DNA from: Comamonadaceae bacterium
GTDB lineage: Bacteria > Pseudomonadota > Gammaproteobacteria > Burkholderiales > Burkholderiaceae_C
Assembly: GCA_027484105.1 (NCBI GenBank)
Contig: JAIXUG010000008.1
Span: 1-64,000 of the forward strand
Length of the DNA: 64,000 nt
Direction of reading: 5' to 3'
Part shown: in pieces, positions 26,635 through 35,686 of the stretch
Layout: each line of letters starts with the position of its first letter
Position numbering within the stretch: position 1 is the stretch's first letter
Made by a program: the position numbers and the translations under genes
The notes under the pieces: generated by a model
The model's database searches: none
What the model was told of the DNA's origin: nothing
The model's input: only the letters and a program-made list of their open reading frames with translations

Positions 26635-27972
26635 TCAAGACTGGCAATCCGCAGGGGTGCGGCGTGTGATCTTTTTCTCGGCAGCGTACTTGTCAGCAGC
26701 GGCCTTGACCATGGGCTTGATGATCTGCTCATCGGCCTGCATCCAGTCGCTGGTGAATTGCCACTTGGTGCCGTCCCATGTGTGGATACGGGCCCAGTTG
26801 GCACCCATGTGGTCGGCGCACGAGGTGGAGATGGGACGCAGCACGCCCTTGAAGCCCAGAGCATCCAGCTTGGGCTGGGTCAGGTTCAGGTTTTCATAAC
26901 CCCAGCGCGCTTGCTCGCCGGTCATGACCTTGCCTTTGCCGTACTTCTCTTGGGCTTGGCGCACGCCTTCCACTGCAAACATGGCGCTGAACAAACCGCG
27001 CATGTACAGCACTTCACCCACTTCGTCACGAGGACCTGTGCCCTGGCCTTTGGCGTGCAACTTCTCCAGCACTTCCTTCACGATGGCAGAGCCCTTTTCG
27101 GTGCCGTGCTGCATGGTGATGGCGTTGTAGCCCTTGGCGCCCATGCCGATGTCTTTCACATCAGGCTCGGCACCTGCCCACCACACGCCCCAGATGTTTT
27201 CACGGGGGTAGCCGGTGGCTTGGGCTTCCTTGAGCAAGGTGGAGTTCATCACACCCCAGCCCCAGTTGACCACGTAGTCAGGACGATCGCGGCGAATTTG
27301 CAACCAGGTTGACTTTTGCTCCACACCGGGGTGGGTCACAGGCAACAGGCTCAGCTTGTAACCGTGCATGGCAGCGCGCTCTTGCAGGATCGGGATGGCT
27401 TCCTTGCCGAAGGGGCTGTCGTGGTACACCAAGGCGATGTGCTTGCCCTTGAGTTTGTCAAAACCACCCGCACGCTTGGCGATGTCCTGGATGATCACGT
27501 CACCGGCCACCCAGTAAGTGCCTGCCAAGGGGAAGTTCCACTTGAACACACCACCGTCAGCCGATTCGCTGCGGCCATAACCCGCAGTGATCAATGGGAT
27601 CTTGTCGATGGGGGCCTTCTCGGTCAAGGCAAATGTGATGCCGGTGGACAGCGGCTGGAACACTGTGGCGCCGCCGTTTTTGCCTTTCAGGCGCTCATAG
27701 CACTCCACACCACGGTCGGTGGCGTAGCCGGTTTCGCATTCTTCAAAGCTGACCTTGACGCCGTTGATGCCACCGCGCGCATTGACCAGCTTGAGGTAAT
27801 CGACGTAGCCGTTGGCAAACGGCACGCCGTTGGGCGCATAAGCGCCTGTGCGGTAAACCAGCACGGGGAAAAATTGCTCTTTGGTTTGAGCGGTTGCGAC
27901 CGTACTGACCAGCGCGCTGGCAAGACCGGCAGCTGCCACAGTGGTGGCAAGGACGAGTTGACGAAGCTTCAT
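26635..27972 (-). CDS. ABC transporter periplasmic substrate-binding protein (LivJ/K-like)
   Basis: 445 residues. Signal peptide about 1-29 ending TVATAQ, then the Leu/Ile/Val-binding fold: QFFPVLVYRTGAYAPNG, NARGGINGVKVSFEECETGY and HDSPFGKEAIPIL. It is longer than classical LivK (about 370) and belongs to the aromatic/fatty-acid-associated group of type I binding proteins found beside acyl-CoA ligases. ATG 27972 follows AGGAGA; the frame continues upstream without support. It lies between livM and livF. The ligand is not known; the adjacent ligases suggest an organic acid rather than an amino acid. Confidence 0.92.
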   Translation of the reverse strand: MKLRQLVLATTVAAAGLASALVSTVATAQTKEQFFPVLVYRTGAYAPNGVPFANGYVDYLKLVNARGGINGVKVSFEECETGYATDRGVECYERLKGKNGGATVFQPLSTGITFALTEKAPIDKIPLITAGYGRSESADGGVFKWNFPLAGTYWVAGDVIIQDIAKRAGGFDKLKGKHIALVYHDSPFGKEAIPILQERAAMHGYKLSLLPVTHPGVEQKSTWLQIRRDRPDYVVNWGWGVMNSTLLKEAQATGYPRENIWGVWWAGAEPDVKDIGMGAKGYNAITMQHGTEKGSAIVKEVLEKLHAKGQGTGPRDEVGEVLYMRGLFSAMFAVEGVRQAQEKYGKGKVMTGEQARWGYENLNLTQPKLDALGFKGVLRPISTSCADHMGANWARIHTWDGTKWQFTSDWMQADEQIIKPMVKAAADKYAAEKKITRRTPADCQS

Positions 27973-28027
27973 GGTATGTCTCCTGTTAAAAAAGGTGGAA
28001 GCACTTGGGAAAAAATCGCAATGAAAA

Positions 28028-29104
28028 TCAGTGAGGGAAAGGCCACAGACGCAGCTTTTGTTTGGCCACCGACCACAACTTGGCCAGGCCATGGGGCTCC
28101 ACAATCAGGAACCAGACAATCAGCGCGCCAAAGATCATGAATTCGGCGTGGGAAACCAGGGCGGTGGAAATCGTGACCCCCACCAAGCCCCCCAGCCAAG
28201 GCAAGAACTGGTTGAGGAAAATCGGCAAGATCACGATGAAGGCCGCGCCAAAAAAGCTGCCCATGATGGAGCCCATGCCGCCGATGATGACCATGAACAG
28301 CAACTGGAAAGAGCGGTCAATCGAGAAAGCCGCGGGCTCCCAGGAGCCCAGGTGCACAAAGCCCCACAGGCCACCGGCCACGCCAATGATGAAGGAGCTG
28401 ACCGCGAACGCGCTGAGCTTGGCATACATGGGACGGATGCCGATGACCGAAGCGGCCACATCCATGTCGCGAATGGCCATCCATTCACGACCAATGGCCG
28501 AGCGCACCAGGTTTTTGGCCAACAAGCCGAACACCACCAGAAAGGCCAGGCAGAACAGGTACTTTTCCAGTGGTGAGTTGATGGTCCAGCCAAACAGACT
28601 CAGGTTGGAGACCGAAACCGAACCGGATGGGTTGTTGTTGGTGAACCAGCCCACGCGCAAGAAGGCCCAATCGCAAAAGAACTGGGCCGCCAGCGTGGCC
28701 ACAGCCAGATACAGGCCCTTGACGCGCAAGCTGGGAATGCCGAAGAACATCCCCACCAAAGTGGCAAAGAAACCGCCTGCCAACAAGGCCACGATCAGGG
28801 GCATGCCCTCGATGCGCACATAGGTGTTGTAGGCCATGTAAGCCCCCACCGCCATGAAGGCCCCTGAACCGAGCGAAATCTGACCGCAATACCCGACCAG
28901 AATGTTCACCCCCAAAGCGGCCATGGCCAGAATCAGGAACGGGATCAGGATGGCGCGGAACATGTACTCATCGACCAGGAAGGGCACGCCGATGAAGGCG
29001 AAGGCGATGAGCGCCAGGATGGCCCAACGGTCTTGTGCGATGGCAAAAATCTGCTGGTCGCTGCGGTAAGAGGTCTTGAATTGACCGTTTTCTCTGTAAA
29101 ACAT
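28028..29104 (-). CDS. livM: Branched-chain-type ABC permease (LivM-like)
   Basis: 358 residues, about ten hydrophobic helices. The LivM signature NILVGYCGQISLGSGAFMAVGAY (about residues 66-88) and the cytoplasmic EAA-like loop GREWMAIRDMDVAASVIGI are present, as is GGMGSIMGSFFGAAF near the end. The 40-residue hydrophilic N-terminus (YRENGQFKTSYRSDQQ) is longer than in E. coli. AAGGAGAG precedes ATG 29104. It follows livH by 12 bp. Confidence 0.93.
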   Translation of the reverse strand: MFYRENGQFKTSYRSDQQIFAIAQDRWAILALIAFAFIGVPFLVDEYMFRAILIPFLILAMAALGVNILVGYCGQISLGSGAFMAVGAYMAYNTYVRIEGMPLIVALLAGGFFATLVGMFFGIPSLRVKGLYLAVATLAAQFFCDWAFLRVGWFTNNNPSGSVSVSNLSLFGWTINSPLEKYLFCLAFLVVFGLLAKNLVRSAIGREWMAIRDMDVAASVIGIRPMYAKLSAFAVSSFIIGVAGGLWGFVHLGSWEPAAFSIDRSFQLLFMVIIGGMGSIMGSFFGAAFIVILPIFLNQFLPWLGGLVGVTISTALVSHAEFMIFGALIVWFLIVEPHGLAKLWSVAKQKLRLWPFPH

Positions 29105-29116
29105 GTTTTTCTCTCC

Positions 29117-30046
29117 TTACACGCGGTCGATGATCTTTTCGCCGAACAGGCCTTGCGGACGGAACAGCAAGAACACCAGCGCCAGCACGTAGGCAAACCA
29201 GATTTCGATCCCTCCGCCCACAAAGGGTCCCAGGTAAACCTCGGACAGCTTCTCGCCCACCCCAATGATCAAGCCGCCGATGATGGCGCCCGGCACCGAA
29301 GTCAAGCCGCCCAAAATGATGACGGGCAAAGCTCGCAGCGCCACCGTCGTCAAGGAAAACTGCACGCCCATCTTGGAGCCCCAGATGATGCCGGCGACCA
29401 AGGCAGTGATCCCGGCCACAAACCACACAATCACCCAGATACGGTTGAGCGGAATGCCAATCGACTGCGCCGCCTGGTGGTCATCGGCCACCGCACGCAG
29501 GGCGCGGCCGGTGCCGGTCTTCTGGAAAAACAGCGACAAAACCACGACCAACAAAGCCGCGATGCAGGCTGCATACACGTCCTCCAGGTTGATCAAGACG
29601 CCACCAGGGAAAACCGAGTCCAGCAAAAAGACCGGCTCCTTGGGCATGCCCACGTCGATTTTGTAGATGTCACTGCCAAAGATGGTCTGACCCAAGCCAT
29701 CCAGAAAGTAAGTGATGCCCAGCGTGGCCATGAGCAAGGTCACGCCCTCTTGGTTGACCAGGTGGCGCAGCACCAGACGTTCGATCAGCCAAGCCAGCAC
29801 ATACATGATGGCGGCAGCCAAAATGAAGGCCACCAAATTGCCCAGGAACTTGTTCTCCAGCCCCAGCCAGTCAGGGACCCACTCGGCAAAACGGGCCATG
29901 GCCAAAGCGGCGAACAACACCATCGCGCCTTGGGCGAAATTGAACACACCCGAGGCCTTGAAAATCAAAACAAAACCAAGCGCCACCAGCGCGTAAAGCA
30001 TGCCGGCCATCAGACCGCCAAAAAGAGCTTCCAGGAAAAATGCCAT
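29117..30046 (-). CDS. livH: Branched-chain-type ABC permease (LivH-like)
   Basis: 309 residues, about eight helices. LFGGLMAGMLYALVALGFVLIFKASGVFNFAQG at the N-terminus and the coupling loop GRALRAVADDHQAAQSIGI are typical of LivH. It forms the channel with LivM. GAGGAG precedes ATG 30046; livG ends 12 bp upstream. Confidence 0.94.
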   Translation of the reverse strand: MAFFLEALFGGLMAGMLYALVALGFVLIFKASGVFNFAQGAMVLFAALAMARFAEWVPDWLGLENKFLGNLVAFILAAAIMYVLAWLIERLVLRHLVNQEGVTLLMATLGITYFLDGLGQTIFGSDIYKIDVGMPKEPVFLLDSVFPGGVLINLEDVYAACIAALLVVVLSLFFQKTGTGRALRAVADDHQAAQSIGIPLNRIWVIVWFVAGITALVAGIIWGSKMGVQFSLTTVALRALPVIILGGLTSVPGAIIGGLIIGVGEKLSEVYLGPFVGGGIEIWFAYVLALVFLLFRPQGLFGEKIIDRV

Positions 30047-30058
30047 GTTCTTTTCTCC

Positions 30059-30841
30059 TCAGTGACTGGTGCCCAAATAGGCACTGATCACGTCTTCGTT
30101 GTTGCGCACTTCTTCGGGAGTCCCGTCGCCGATTTTTTTGCCGTAATCCAGCACGACCACACGGTCCGAGATGTCCATCACCACCCCCATGTCGTGCTCG
30201 ATCAGCACGATGGTGGTGCCAAACTCGTCGTTCACATCCAGGATGAAGCGGCACATGTCCTGCTTCTCTTCCATGTTCATGCCCGCCATGGGCTCGTCGA
30301 GCAAGAGCACTTGGGGCTCCATCGCCAGGGCGCGGCCCAGGTCCACCCTCTTTTGCAATCCGTAAGGCAACTGGCCCACCGGGGTTTTGCGGAACGCCTG
30401 AATCTCCAGGAAGTCGATGATGTGCTCGACAAACTCGCGGTGTTGCTCTTCCTCGCGCTGGGCGGGGCCCAGGCGCAGCGCCTGCATGAACAGGTTGCTC
30501 TTGATGTGCAAGTTGCGGCCGGTCATGATGTTGTCGATCACGCTCATGCCTTTGAACAGGGCCAGGTTCTGGAACGTGCGGGCAATGCCCATCTCGGCCA
30601 CCTGACGGCTGTTCATGTGCGCGAACTTTTGCCCACGGAAGGTGATGCTGCCCTCTTGGGGCGTGTACACGCCGTTGATGCAGTTGAGCATCGAGCTTTT
30701 GCCGGCACCGTTGGGGCCAATGATGGCGCGCACCTCATGTTCACGCACGTTGAACGAGATGTCGGTCAGCGCCTTCACGCCGCCGAAGCGCAAACTGATG
30801 TTGTTGACGTCCAGAATGACGTCGCCGATTTTCTTGGTCAT
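30059..30841 (-). CDS. livG: Branched-chain-type ABC transporter ATP-binding protein (LivG-like)
   Basis: 260 residues. Walker A GPNGAGKSS at about residue 41, signature LPYGLQKRVDLGRAL, Walker B VLLLDEPMAGMN, and the LivG-type C-terminus DISDRVVVLDYGKKIGDGTPEEVRNNEDVISAYLG. The signature SYGLQK-like form (PYGLQK rather than SGGQ) is normal for LivG. Its ATG overlaps the stop of the acyl-CoA synthetase gene (ATGA), tying the synthetase to the transporter. Confidence 0.94.
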   Translation of the reverse strand: MTKKIGDVILDVNNISLRFGGVKALTDISFNVREHEVRAIIGPNGAGKSSMLNCINGVYTPQEGSITFRGQKFAHMNSRQVAEMGIARTFQNLALFKGMSVIDNIMTGRNLHIKSNLFMQALRLGPAQREEEQHREFVEHIIDFLEIQAFRKTPVGQLPYGLQKRVDLGRALAMEPQVLLLDEPMAGMNMEEKQDMCRFILDVNDEFGTTIVLIEHDMGVVMDISDRVVVLDYGKKIGDGTPEEVRNNEDVISAYLGTSH

Positions 30842-32784
30842 GCTGCTGCCTTCACGGGTGTGAATGTCTTGGCGTCGGAAATCTTGAGCGTGGCACTCAC
30901 GCTGCCAGTGCGGCCGTCTTCAAACTTGACGACGGTCTCAATGAACTGTTCGGTCTTGCCGCCATACAGGCCATCCACCAAAGGCTTGTACTTGTCGGCA
31001 ATGAACCCACGGCGGACCTTGTTGGTGCGGGTCAACTCGCCGTCGTCGGCGTCCAGTTCTTTGTGCAAAATCAAAAAGCGCGAAACTTGGCTGCCTGCCA
31101 GCAAAGCGTCTTCGGCCAAGTCGGCGTTGACCTTTTCCACGCACTCTTGGATGAGCTGGTACACCTCGGGCTTTTGCGCCAGATCGCCGTAGCCGGCATA
31201 AGGCAGGTTGCGGCGCTCGGCCCAATTGCCCACGGCATCGAAGTCGATATTAACCATGACGCACACTTTTTCGCGCTGGTCGCCATACGCCACCACTTCT
31301 TTGATGTGCGGGAAGAATTTGAGCTTGTTCTCAACGTATTTGGGGGCAAACATGGCGCCATCGTTGGCACCGCCCTGGATGCGGCCCACGTCTTTCACGC
31401 GGTCAATGATCTTGAGGTGACCATGGCTGTCGATGAAGCCCGCATCGCTGGTGTGGTACCAGCCATCGGCCGTCAAGACCTCGTCGGTGGCTTTTTGGTT
31501 TTTGTAGTAACCCTTGAGCAAGCCCGGCGACTTGACCAGGATCTCGCCGTTGTCGGCCACCTTGATTTCCACGCCTTTGCAAGGCACACCCACGGTGTCG
31601 GCGCGCGCTTCGTTGTCGGGCTGCAGGCACACAAACACGGCTGTTTCGGTCGAGCCATACAGCTGCTTGATGTTGACGCCGATCGAACGGTAGAAGGTGA
31701 ACAAATCGGGACCAATGGCTTCGCCAGCGGTGTAGGCCACGCGCACCCGGCTGAAACCCATGTTGTTGCGAAGGGGCCCATAGACCATGATGTTGCCCAG
31801 CGCGTATTGCAAGCGGTCCATCAAACCGACGCTGCTGCCATCCATCAAACTGGGGCCGACTTTTTTAGCTACCGCCATGAAATGGTGGAACAACTTGCGC
31901 TTGAAACTACCCGCGTCTTCCATGCGGATCATCACGCTGGTCAGCATGCCCTCGAACACACGGGGCGGCGCAAAGTAATAAGTGGGTCCGATTTCTTTCA
32001 GGTCGATGGTCACCGTGGCGCCCGACTCGGGGCAATTGACCACATAGCCACACACCAACCACTGCGCATAGCTGAAGATGTTCTGGCCAATCCAGGCGGG
32101 GGGCATGTAGGCCAGCACGTCTTCGGCGTGGGTCAACTTGTCAAATTCGGCGCCGGCGTCGGCGCGGTCGATCAAGGAGCTGTGCGTGTGCACCACGCCC
32201 TTGGGGTTGCCTGTGGTGCCCGAAGTGAAGAACATGGCCGCCACATCGGAACTTGTCGCTTTTTCGACCTCTTCGCTGAAAAACTGCGGATGCTGCTGGG
32301 CAAACACGCCACCGGCTGCGATCAGCTCTTCGAGTGCGCCGAGACCGTCTTCGGTGTACTTGCGCAAGCCGCGTGGGTCGTCGTAATAAATGTGCGTCAG
32401 TTGCGGGCACTGCTCACGCACTTCCAGCATTTTGTCAACCTGCTCCTGGTCTTCCACCACGGCAAAACGCACCTCGGCATTGGTGATGGGGAACACGCAT
32501 TCGGCTGCAGCCGCGTCCTGGTACAGCGGCACCGGAATGGCACCCAAAGACTGCGCGGCCAGCATGGTGGCGTAAAGGCGTGGACGGTTGGAGCCCACCA
32601 CAATCAGGTGTTCACCGCGCTGCAGACCCGCTTGGTGCAGACCGCAAGCCACAGACCTCACCAAAGTGGCCAAATCAGACCAGGTGATGGTCTGCCAGAT
32701 GCCATATTCTTTTTCGCGCAAGGCAGGTGCCGAGGGGCGCTCGGCAGCGTGCTTGAGCATCAAACGGGGAAACGTTGTTTGCAT
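30838..32784 (-). CDS. AMP-dependent long-chain acyl-CoA synthetase-like protein
   Basis: 648 residues. P-loop FFTSGTTGNPKGVVHTH, the adenylate motif QLYGSTETAVF and the hinge block GWYHTSDAGFIDSHGHLKIIDRVKD identify the FadD-like branch of acyl-activating enzymes. It converts a carboxylic acid to its CoA thioester via acyl-AMP. First gene of the transporter operon and coupled to livG, suggesting activation of the imported acid. ATG 32784 is preferred over an ATG six codons upstream because AGG is better spaced. It is divergent from the Crp-family regulator. Confidence 0.92.
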   Translation of the reverse strand: MQTTFPRLMLKHAAERPSAPALREKEYGIWQTITWSDLATLVRSVACGLHQAGLQRGEHLIVVGSNRPRLYATMLAAQSLGAIPVPLYQDAAAAECVFPITNAEVRFAVVEDQEQVDKMLEVREQCPQLTHIYYDDPRGLRKYTEDGLGALEELIAAGGVFAQQHPQFFSEEVEKATSSDVAAMFFTSGTTGNPKGVVHTHSSLIDRADAGAEFDKLTHAEDVLAYMPPAWIGQNIFSYAQWLVCGYVVNCPESGATVTIDLKEIGPTYYFAPPRVFEGMLTSVMIRMEDAGSFKRKLFHHFMAVAKKVGPSLMDGSSVGLMDRLQYALGNIMVYGPLRNNMGFSRVRVAYTAGEAIGPDLFTFYRSIGVNIKQLYGSTETAVFVCLQPDNEARADTVGVPCKGVEIKVADNGEILVKSPGLLKGYYKNQKATDEVLTADGWYHTSDAGFIDSHGHLKIIDRVKDVGRIQGGANDGAMFAPKYVENKLKFFPHIKEVVAYGDQREKVCVMVNIDFDAVGNWAERRNLPYAGYGDLAQKPEVYQLIQECVEKVNADLAEDALLAGSQVSRFLILHKELDADDGELTRTNKVRRGFIADKYKPLVDGLYGGKTEQFIETVVKFEDGRTGSVSATLKISDAKTFTPVKAAA

Positions 32785-32857
32785 GACCTGACCTGTCTCC
32801 AAAAACGGTGCATTGATCGCAATGCGACTGAAACTGCTGCGGATCCTAGGCAGTCAT

Positions 32858-32887
32858 TTGACGTCAAGTTGTCGTTTGAACGACAAT
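32858..32887 (+). promoter_or_regulatory. Perfect palindrome and possible promoter in front of the Crp-family gene
   Basis: TTGTCGTTTGAACGACAA at 32869-32886 is an 8-bp perfect inverted repeat with spacer TG. It follows TTGACGTCAA at 32858-32867, whose TTGACG could be a -35 with GACAAT (32882-32887) as a -10 at 18-bp spacing. The palindrome lies between the divergent synthetase and regulator genes and would cover that -10, as an autoregulatory operator would. Confidence 0.6.
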
Positions 32888-32940
32888 TCAGGGAAGACCC
32901 TTAGCTCAACTGACCCTCAGCTGACAAAGCACCCATCGCC

Positions 32941-33648
32941 ATGGCCCAAGAAAACAGCGTTCATCAACGGCGACGCCCCCCGACGGCTGCAGAGCTCAAG
33001 GAAATCCCCTGGCTGACCTTGTTGGAAGCGGATGAACAGGCTCAGATCATCCCGAAATTGGTCGTCAGCGACCCCCAAACAGGCGACTACGTGTGCCGTG
33101 TCGGGCGTCCGGTGACGTACTGGTTTGGCGTGATCTCAGGGCTTTTGAAGATGAGCACCGACAGCGAAAGCGGTCAAACCATGACCTTCACGGGTGTGCC
33201 CCCTGGCGGCTGGTTTGGCGAAGGCACTGCGATCAAGCGAGAAATTTACCGCTACAACATCCAGGCCCTGCGCCCCAGCGTGGTGGCGGGCATGCCGGTC
33301 GACAGCTTTCATTGGCTGCTGGACCACTCGCTGGGTTTCAACCGATTCATCATGAACCAGCTCAATGAACGCCTGGGGCAATTCATTGCGGCCCGGGAAA
33401 TGGACCGCATGACCAACCCCGAGCTGCGGCTGGCACGCCATCTGGCCGCCTTGTTCAACCCGGTGCTGTTTTCCGGGGTGGGCGAGGTGCTGCGCATCAC
33501 CCAGCAAGAGCTGGCCTACCTGGTGGGCCTGTCGCGTCAGCGCGTGAACGAAGCCCTGCGCGTTCTGGAGTCGCGCCATCTCATTCGGGTGGAATACGGC
33601 GGCCTGCGCATTTTGAACTTGCAGGGTTTGCGCACCGCCTCGTTTTGA
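32941..33648 (+). CDS. Crp/Fnr family transcriptional regulator
   Basis: 235 residues. The N-terminal cupin-type sensor domain (GDYVCRVGRPVTYWFGVISGLLKM...GGWFGEG) lacks the FNR cysteine cluster and the CRP cAMP-binding RxS pair in the usual form. The C-terminal helix-turn-helix is in ITQQELAYLVGLSRQRVNEALRVLESRHLI. It is divergent from the synthetase-Liv cluster, with a perfect palindrome in the shared gap, so it probably regulates that cluster and itself. The effector is unknown; an acyl-CoA or the imported acid is a speculation. Confidence 0.92.
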   Translation: MAQENSVHQRRRPPTAAELKEIPWLTLLEADEQAQIIPKLVVSDPQTGDYVCRVGRPVTYWFGVISGLLKMSTDSESGQTMTFTGVPPGGWFGEGTAIKREIYRYNIQALRPSVVAGMPVDSFHWLLDHSLGFNRFIMNQLNERLGQFIAAREMDRMTNPELRLARHLAALFNPVLFSGVGEVLRITQQELAYLVGLSRQRVNEALRVLESRHLIRVEYGGLRILNLQGLRTASF

Positions 33649-33649
33649 A

Positions 33650-33677
33650 GGCGTCACCGAGTCATGTACGTGACGCC
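33650..33677. repeat. Inverted repeat after the Crp-family gene
   Basis: GGCGTCAC and GTGACGCC (8 bp, 12-base loop) begin two bases after the regulator's stop codon. No U-run follows, so it is either a weak terminator/3' stabiliser or an operator for the next gene. Confidence 0.5.
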
Positions 33678-33770
33678 AAATCAATTGTCCTCAGCAATAA
33701 CCCTGTATTGAAAGGGATTTGACCCGCATACGCTCCAGCCGTTCATTCGCTAACCCACAGGAGCTTTTTG

Positions 33771-34991
33771 ATGTTCAAGAAAATCGCCATCTGCGCCGCC
33801 GTTTTGTCCTTCGGCATCGGGCAATCCATGGCCCAAACAGCAGCCCCAGCCGCGCCCGCTGCACCGCCTCCGGCCTGGAAGCAAGGCATGCCTGCCGACA
33901 TGGCCAACTCCACACTGGCGCCCTTGCCTGGCAAGCTCACCGTCACCCCGGCGGCCGACATTCCCCTGAACAAACTCAAGTTGCCACCGGGCTTCAAGAT
34001 CGAGATTTGGTCCACCGGCACCCCGGGTGTCCGAGCCATGAGCCGTGGCGAAAGTGGCAAGATCTATGCAGGCACCCGGGCTTTGGGTCGCGTCTATGAA
34101 ATCACCGACAACGGCAAAGAACGCACCAGCCGCGTGCTGGTCGACAAACTGGCCCAACCTGCCGTCACCATGCACAAAGGTTCTTTGTATGTCATGGCGA
34201 TTGACAAGGTGCTGCGCTACGACGGCATTGAAGCCAACCCCAACGCCCAGCCGGTGGACATGACCGCCGCCTTCAAGCTGCCCCCGCTGCAACACCACAA
34301 CTGGAAATACCTGAGCTTTGGTCCAGACGGCAAGCTCTATGTGCCTTTCGGTGCGCCTTGCAACATCTGCGAGCCTGGTGCTGAATACGCCCAAATCCGC
34401 CGTTACAACGCGGATGGTTCCGGCATGGAAGTGATCGCCACAGGCGTGCGCAACACCGTGGGTTTTGACTGGCACCCCGTGACCAAAGAGTTGTGGTTCA
34501 GCGACCACGGCCGTGACTGGATGGGCGACGACACCCCCGATGACGAACTCAACCGCATGCCCAAAACCGGTTTGAACTTCGGCTTCCCCTACTGCCATGC
34601 CACCGGTGTGCCTGACCGCGACATGAAAAAAGACAAGCCTTGCGACGGCGTGACATTGCCTGTGGCCAATATGGGCCCGCACGCAGCCGTGATGGGCGTG
34701 ACCTTCTACACTGGCAACATGTTCCCTGCCGAGTACAAGAACACCCTGTTCGTCGCCCGCAAAGGTTCATGGAACCGCACCAAGAAGCTGGGCTTTGATG
34801 TGGTGTCCGTCAACACCGATGCAGAGGGCAAGAGCGCCAAGGTCACGCCTTTCCTGACAGGCTTCAAGGACGACGCAGACAACAGCTTCTGGGGCCGCCC
34901 TGCCTACATGTTGCAAATGCCCGATGGCGCTTTGCTGGTCTCGGACGAGCAGCTGGGCGCGATCTACCGCATCTCTTACAGCAAGCCTTGA
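33771..34991 (+). CDS. Sorbosone dehydrogenase-like (PQQ-type beta-propeller) protein
   Basis: 406 residues. Signal peptide about 1-22 (GIGQSMAQ), an Ala/Pro spacer, then a six-blade propeller resembling soluble glucose/L-sorbosone dehydrogenases: LPPGFKIEIW, HHNWKYLSFGPDGKLYVPFG, TGVRNTVGFDWHP and FSDHGRDWMGDD. A CNIC pair and two further cysteines in GFPYCHATGVPDRDMKK...CDG could form disulfides. AGGAG is seven bases upstream of ATG 33771. The diheme cytochrome c gene follows eight bases downstream and is the likely electron acceptor. The substrate is undetermined. Confidence 0.9.
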   Translation: MFKKIAICAAVLSFGIGQSMAQTAAPAAPAAPPPAWKQGMPADMANSTLAPLPGKLTVTPAADIPLNKLKLPPGFKIEIWSTGTPGVRAMSRGESGKIYAGTRALGRVYEITDNGKERTSRVLVDKLAQPAVTMHKGSLYVMAIDKVLRYDGIEANPNAQPVDMTAAFKLPPLQHHNWKYLSFGPDGKLYVPFGAPCNICEPGAEYAQIRRYNADGSGMEVIATGVRNTVGFDWHPVTKELWFSDHGRDWMGDDTPDDELNRMPKTGLNFGFPYCHATGVPDRDMKKDKPCDGVTLPVANMGPHAAVMGVTFYTGNMFPAEYKNTLFVARKGSWNRTKKLGFDVVSVNTDAEGKSAKVTPFLTGFKDDADNSFWGRPAYMLQMPDGALLVSDEQLGAIYRISYSKP

Positions 34992-34998
34992 TGGGGCC

Positions 34999-35616
34999 GT
35001 GTTGAAAGCCAGGTTCACAACGGCCTTGTTATGCGGCTGGGTCTGGGCCGCGTCGCCCGCCTTGGCCCAGACGGCTTTTCAAGGCAGTGCGCAAGTCAAC
35101 GCGAGCATCCAGGCCCCCGCGCGGGCCGCACAATGTGCGGCCTGCCACGGGACCAAGGGTGTTTCGCAAATTCCCAGCATCCCTTCGCTGGCGGCCCAAC
35201 CCAAAACCTTCATCGAAAACCAATTGGTCCTGATACGGGAAGGCTTGCGGGATGTGCCCGCCATGAAAGGCTCGCTCGACGGGGTCCCGGATGCCGAATT
35301 GGGGGCCTTGGCCACCTATTTTTCTGCGCAGGCGGCCCCCCCTGCGGCCAAGGGCCGTGTGGACAAGGCCAGCCTGGAGCGTGGTCGCGAACTGGCCAAA
35401 TCGGCTTTGTGTGGCACCTGCCATTTGCCGCAGTACCAAGGCCGTGACCAGGTCCCCCGCTTGGCCAGCCAACAAGAACAATTTTTGTTGGACGTGATGA
35501 AGGAATACCGTGACAAACCCGGCCCAGGCCGCGACACGGTGATGGCCGCGGCCTTGTATGGCATCAACGATGCGCAGCTCAAGGACTTGGCACACTTCTT
35601 CGCACACACACGCTAA
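34999..35616 (+). CDS. Diheme cytochrome c
   Basis: 205 residues. Signal peptide (TTALLCGWVWAASPALAQ) followed by two heme-binding motifs, CAACH and CGTCH, with methionine ligands likely in MKGSLDG and VMAAAL. A frame-compatible ATG exists far upstream inside the previous gene; GTG 34999 (or TTG 35002) gives a proper signal peptide and follows GGGG. It should carry electrons from the sorbosone dehydrogenase-like protein to the respiratory chain. Confidence 0.9.
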   Translation: MLKARFTTALLCGWVWAASPALAQTAFQGSAQVNASIQAPARAAQCAACHGTKGVSQIPSIPSLAAQPKTFIENQLVLIREGLRDVPAMKGSLDGVPDAELGALATYFSAQAAPPAAKGRVDKASLERGRELAKSALCGTCHLPQYQGRDQVPRLASQQEQFLLDVMKEYRDKPGPGRDTVMAAALYGINDAQLKDLAHFFAHTR

Positions 35617-35628
35617 AAGCTTGGCGGC

Positions 35629-35672
35629 AAAAAAAGGGACAATGGGCGGCCTTGCCCATCCGTCCCTTTTTT
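35629..35672 (+). terminator. Intrinsic terminator
   Basis: An A-run plus GGGAC and ATGGGC pair with GCCCAT and GTCCC plus six T, separated by a small internal loop; the apical loop is six bases. It closes the dehydrogenase-cytochrome operon. Confidence 0.9.
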
Positions 35673-35686
35673 GATTCTGCACACCC

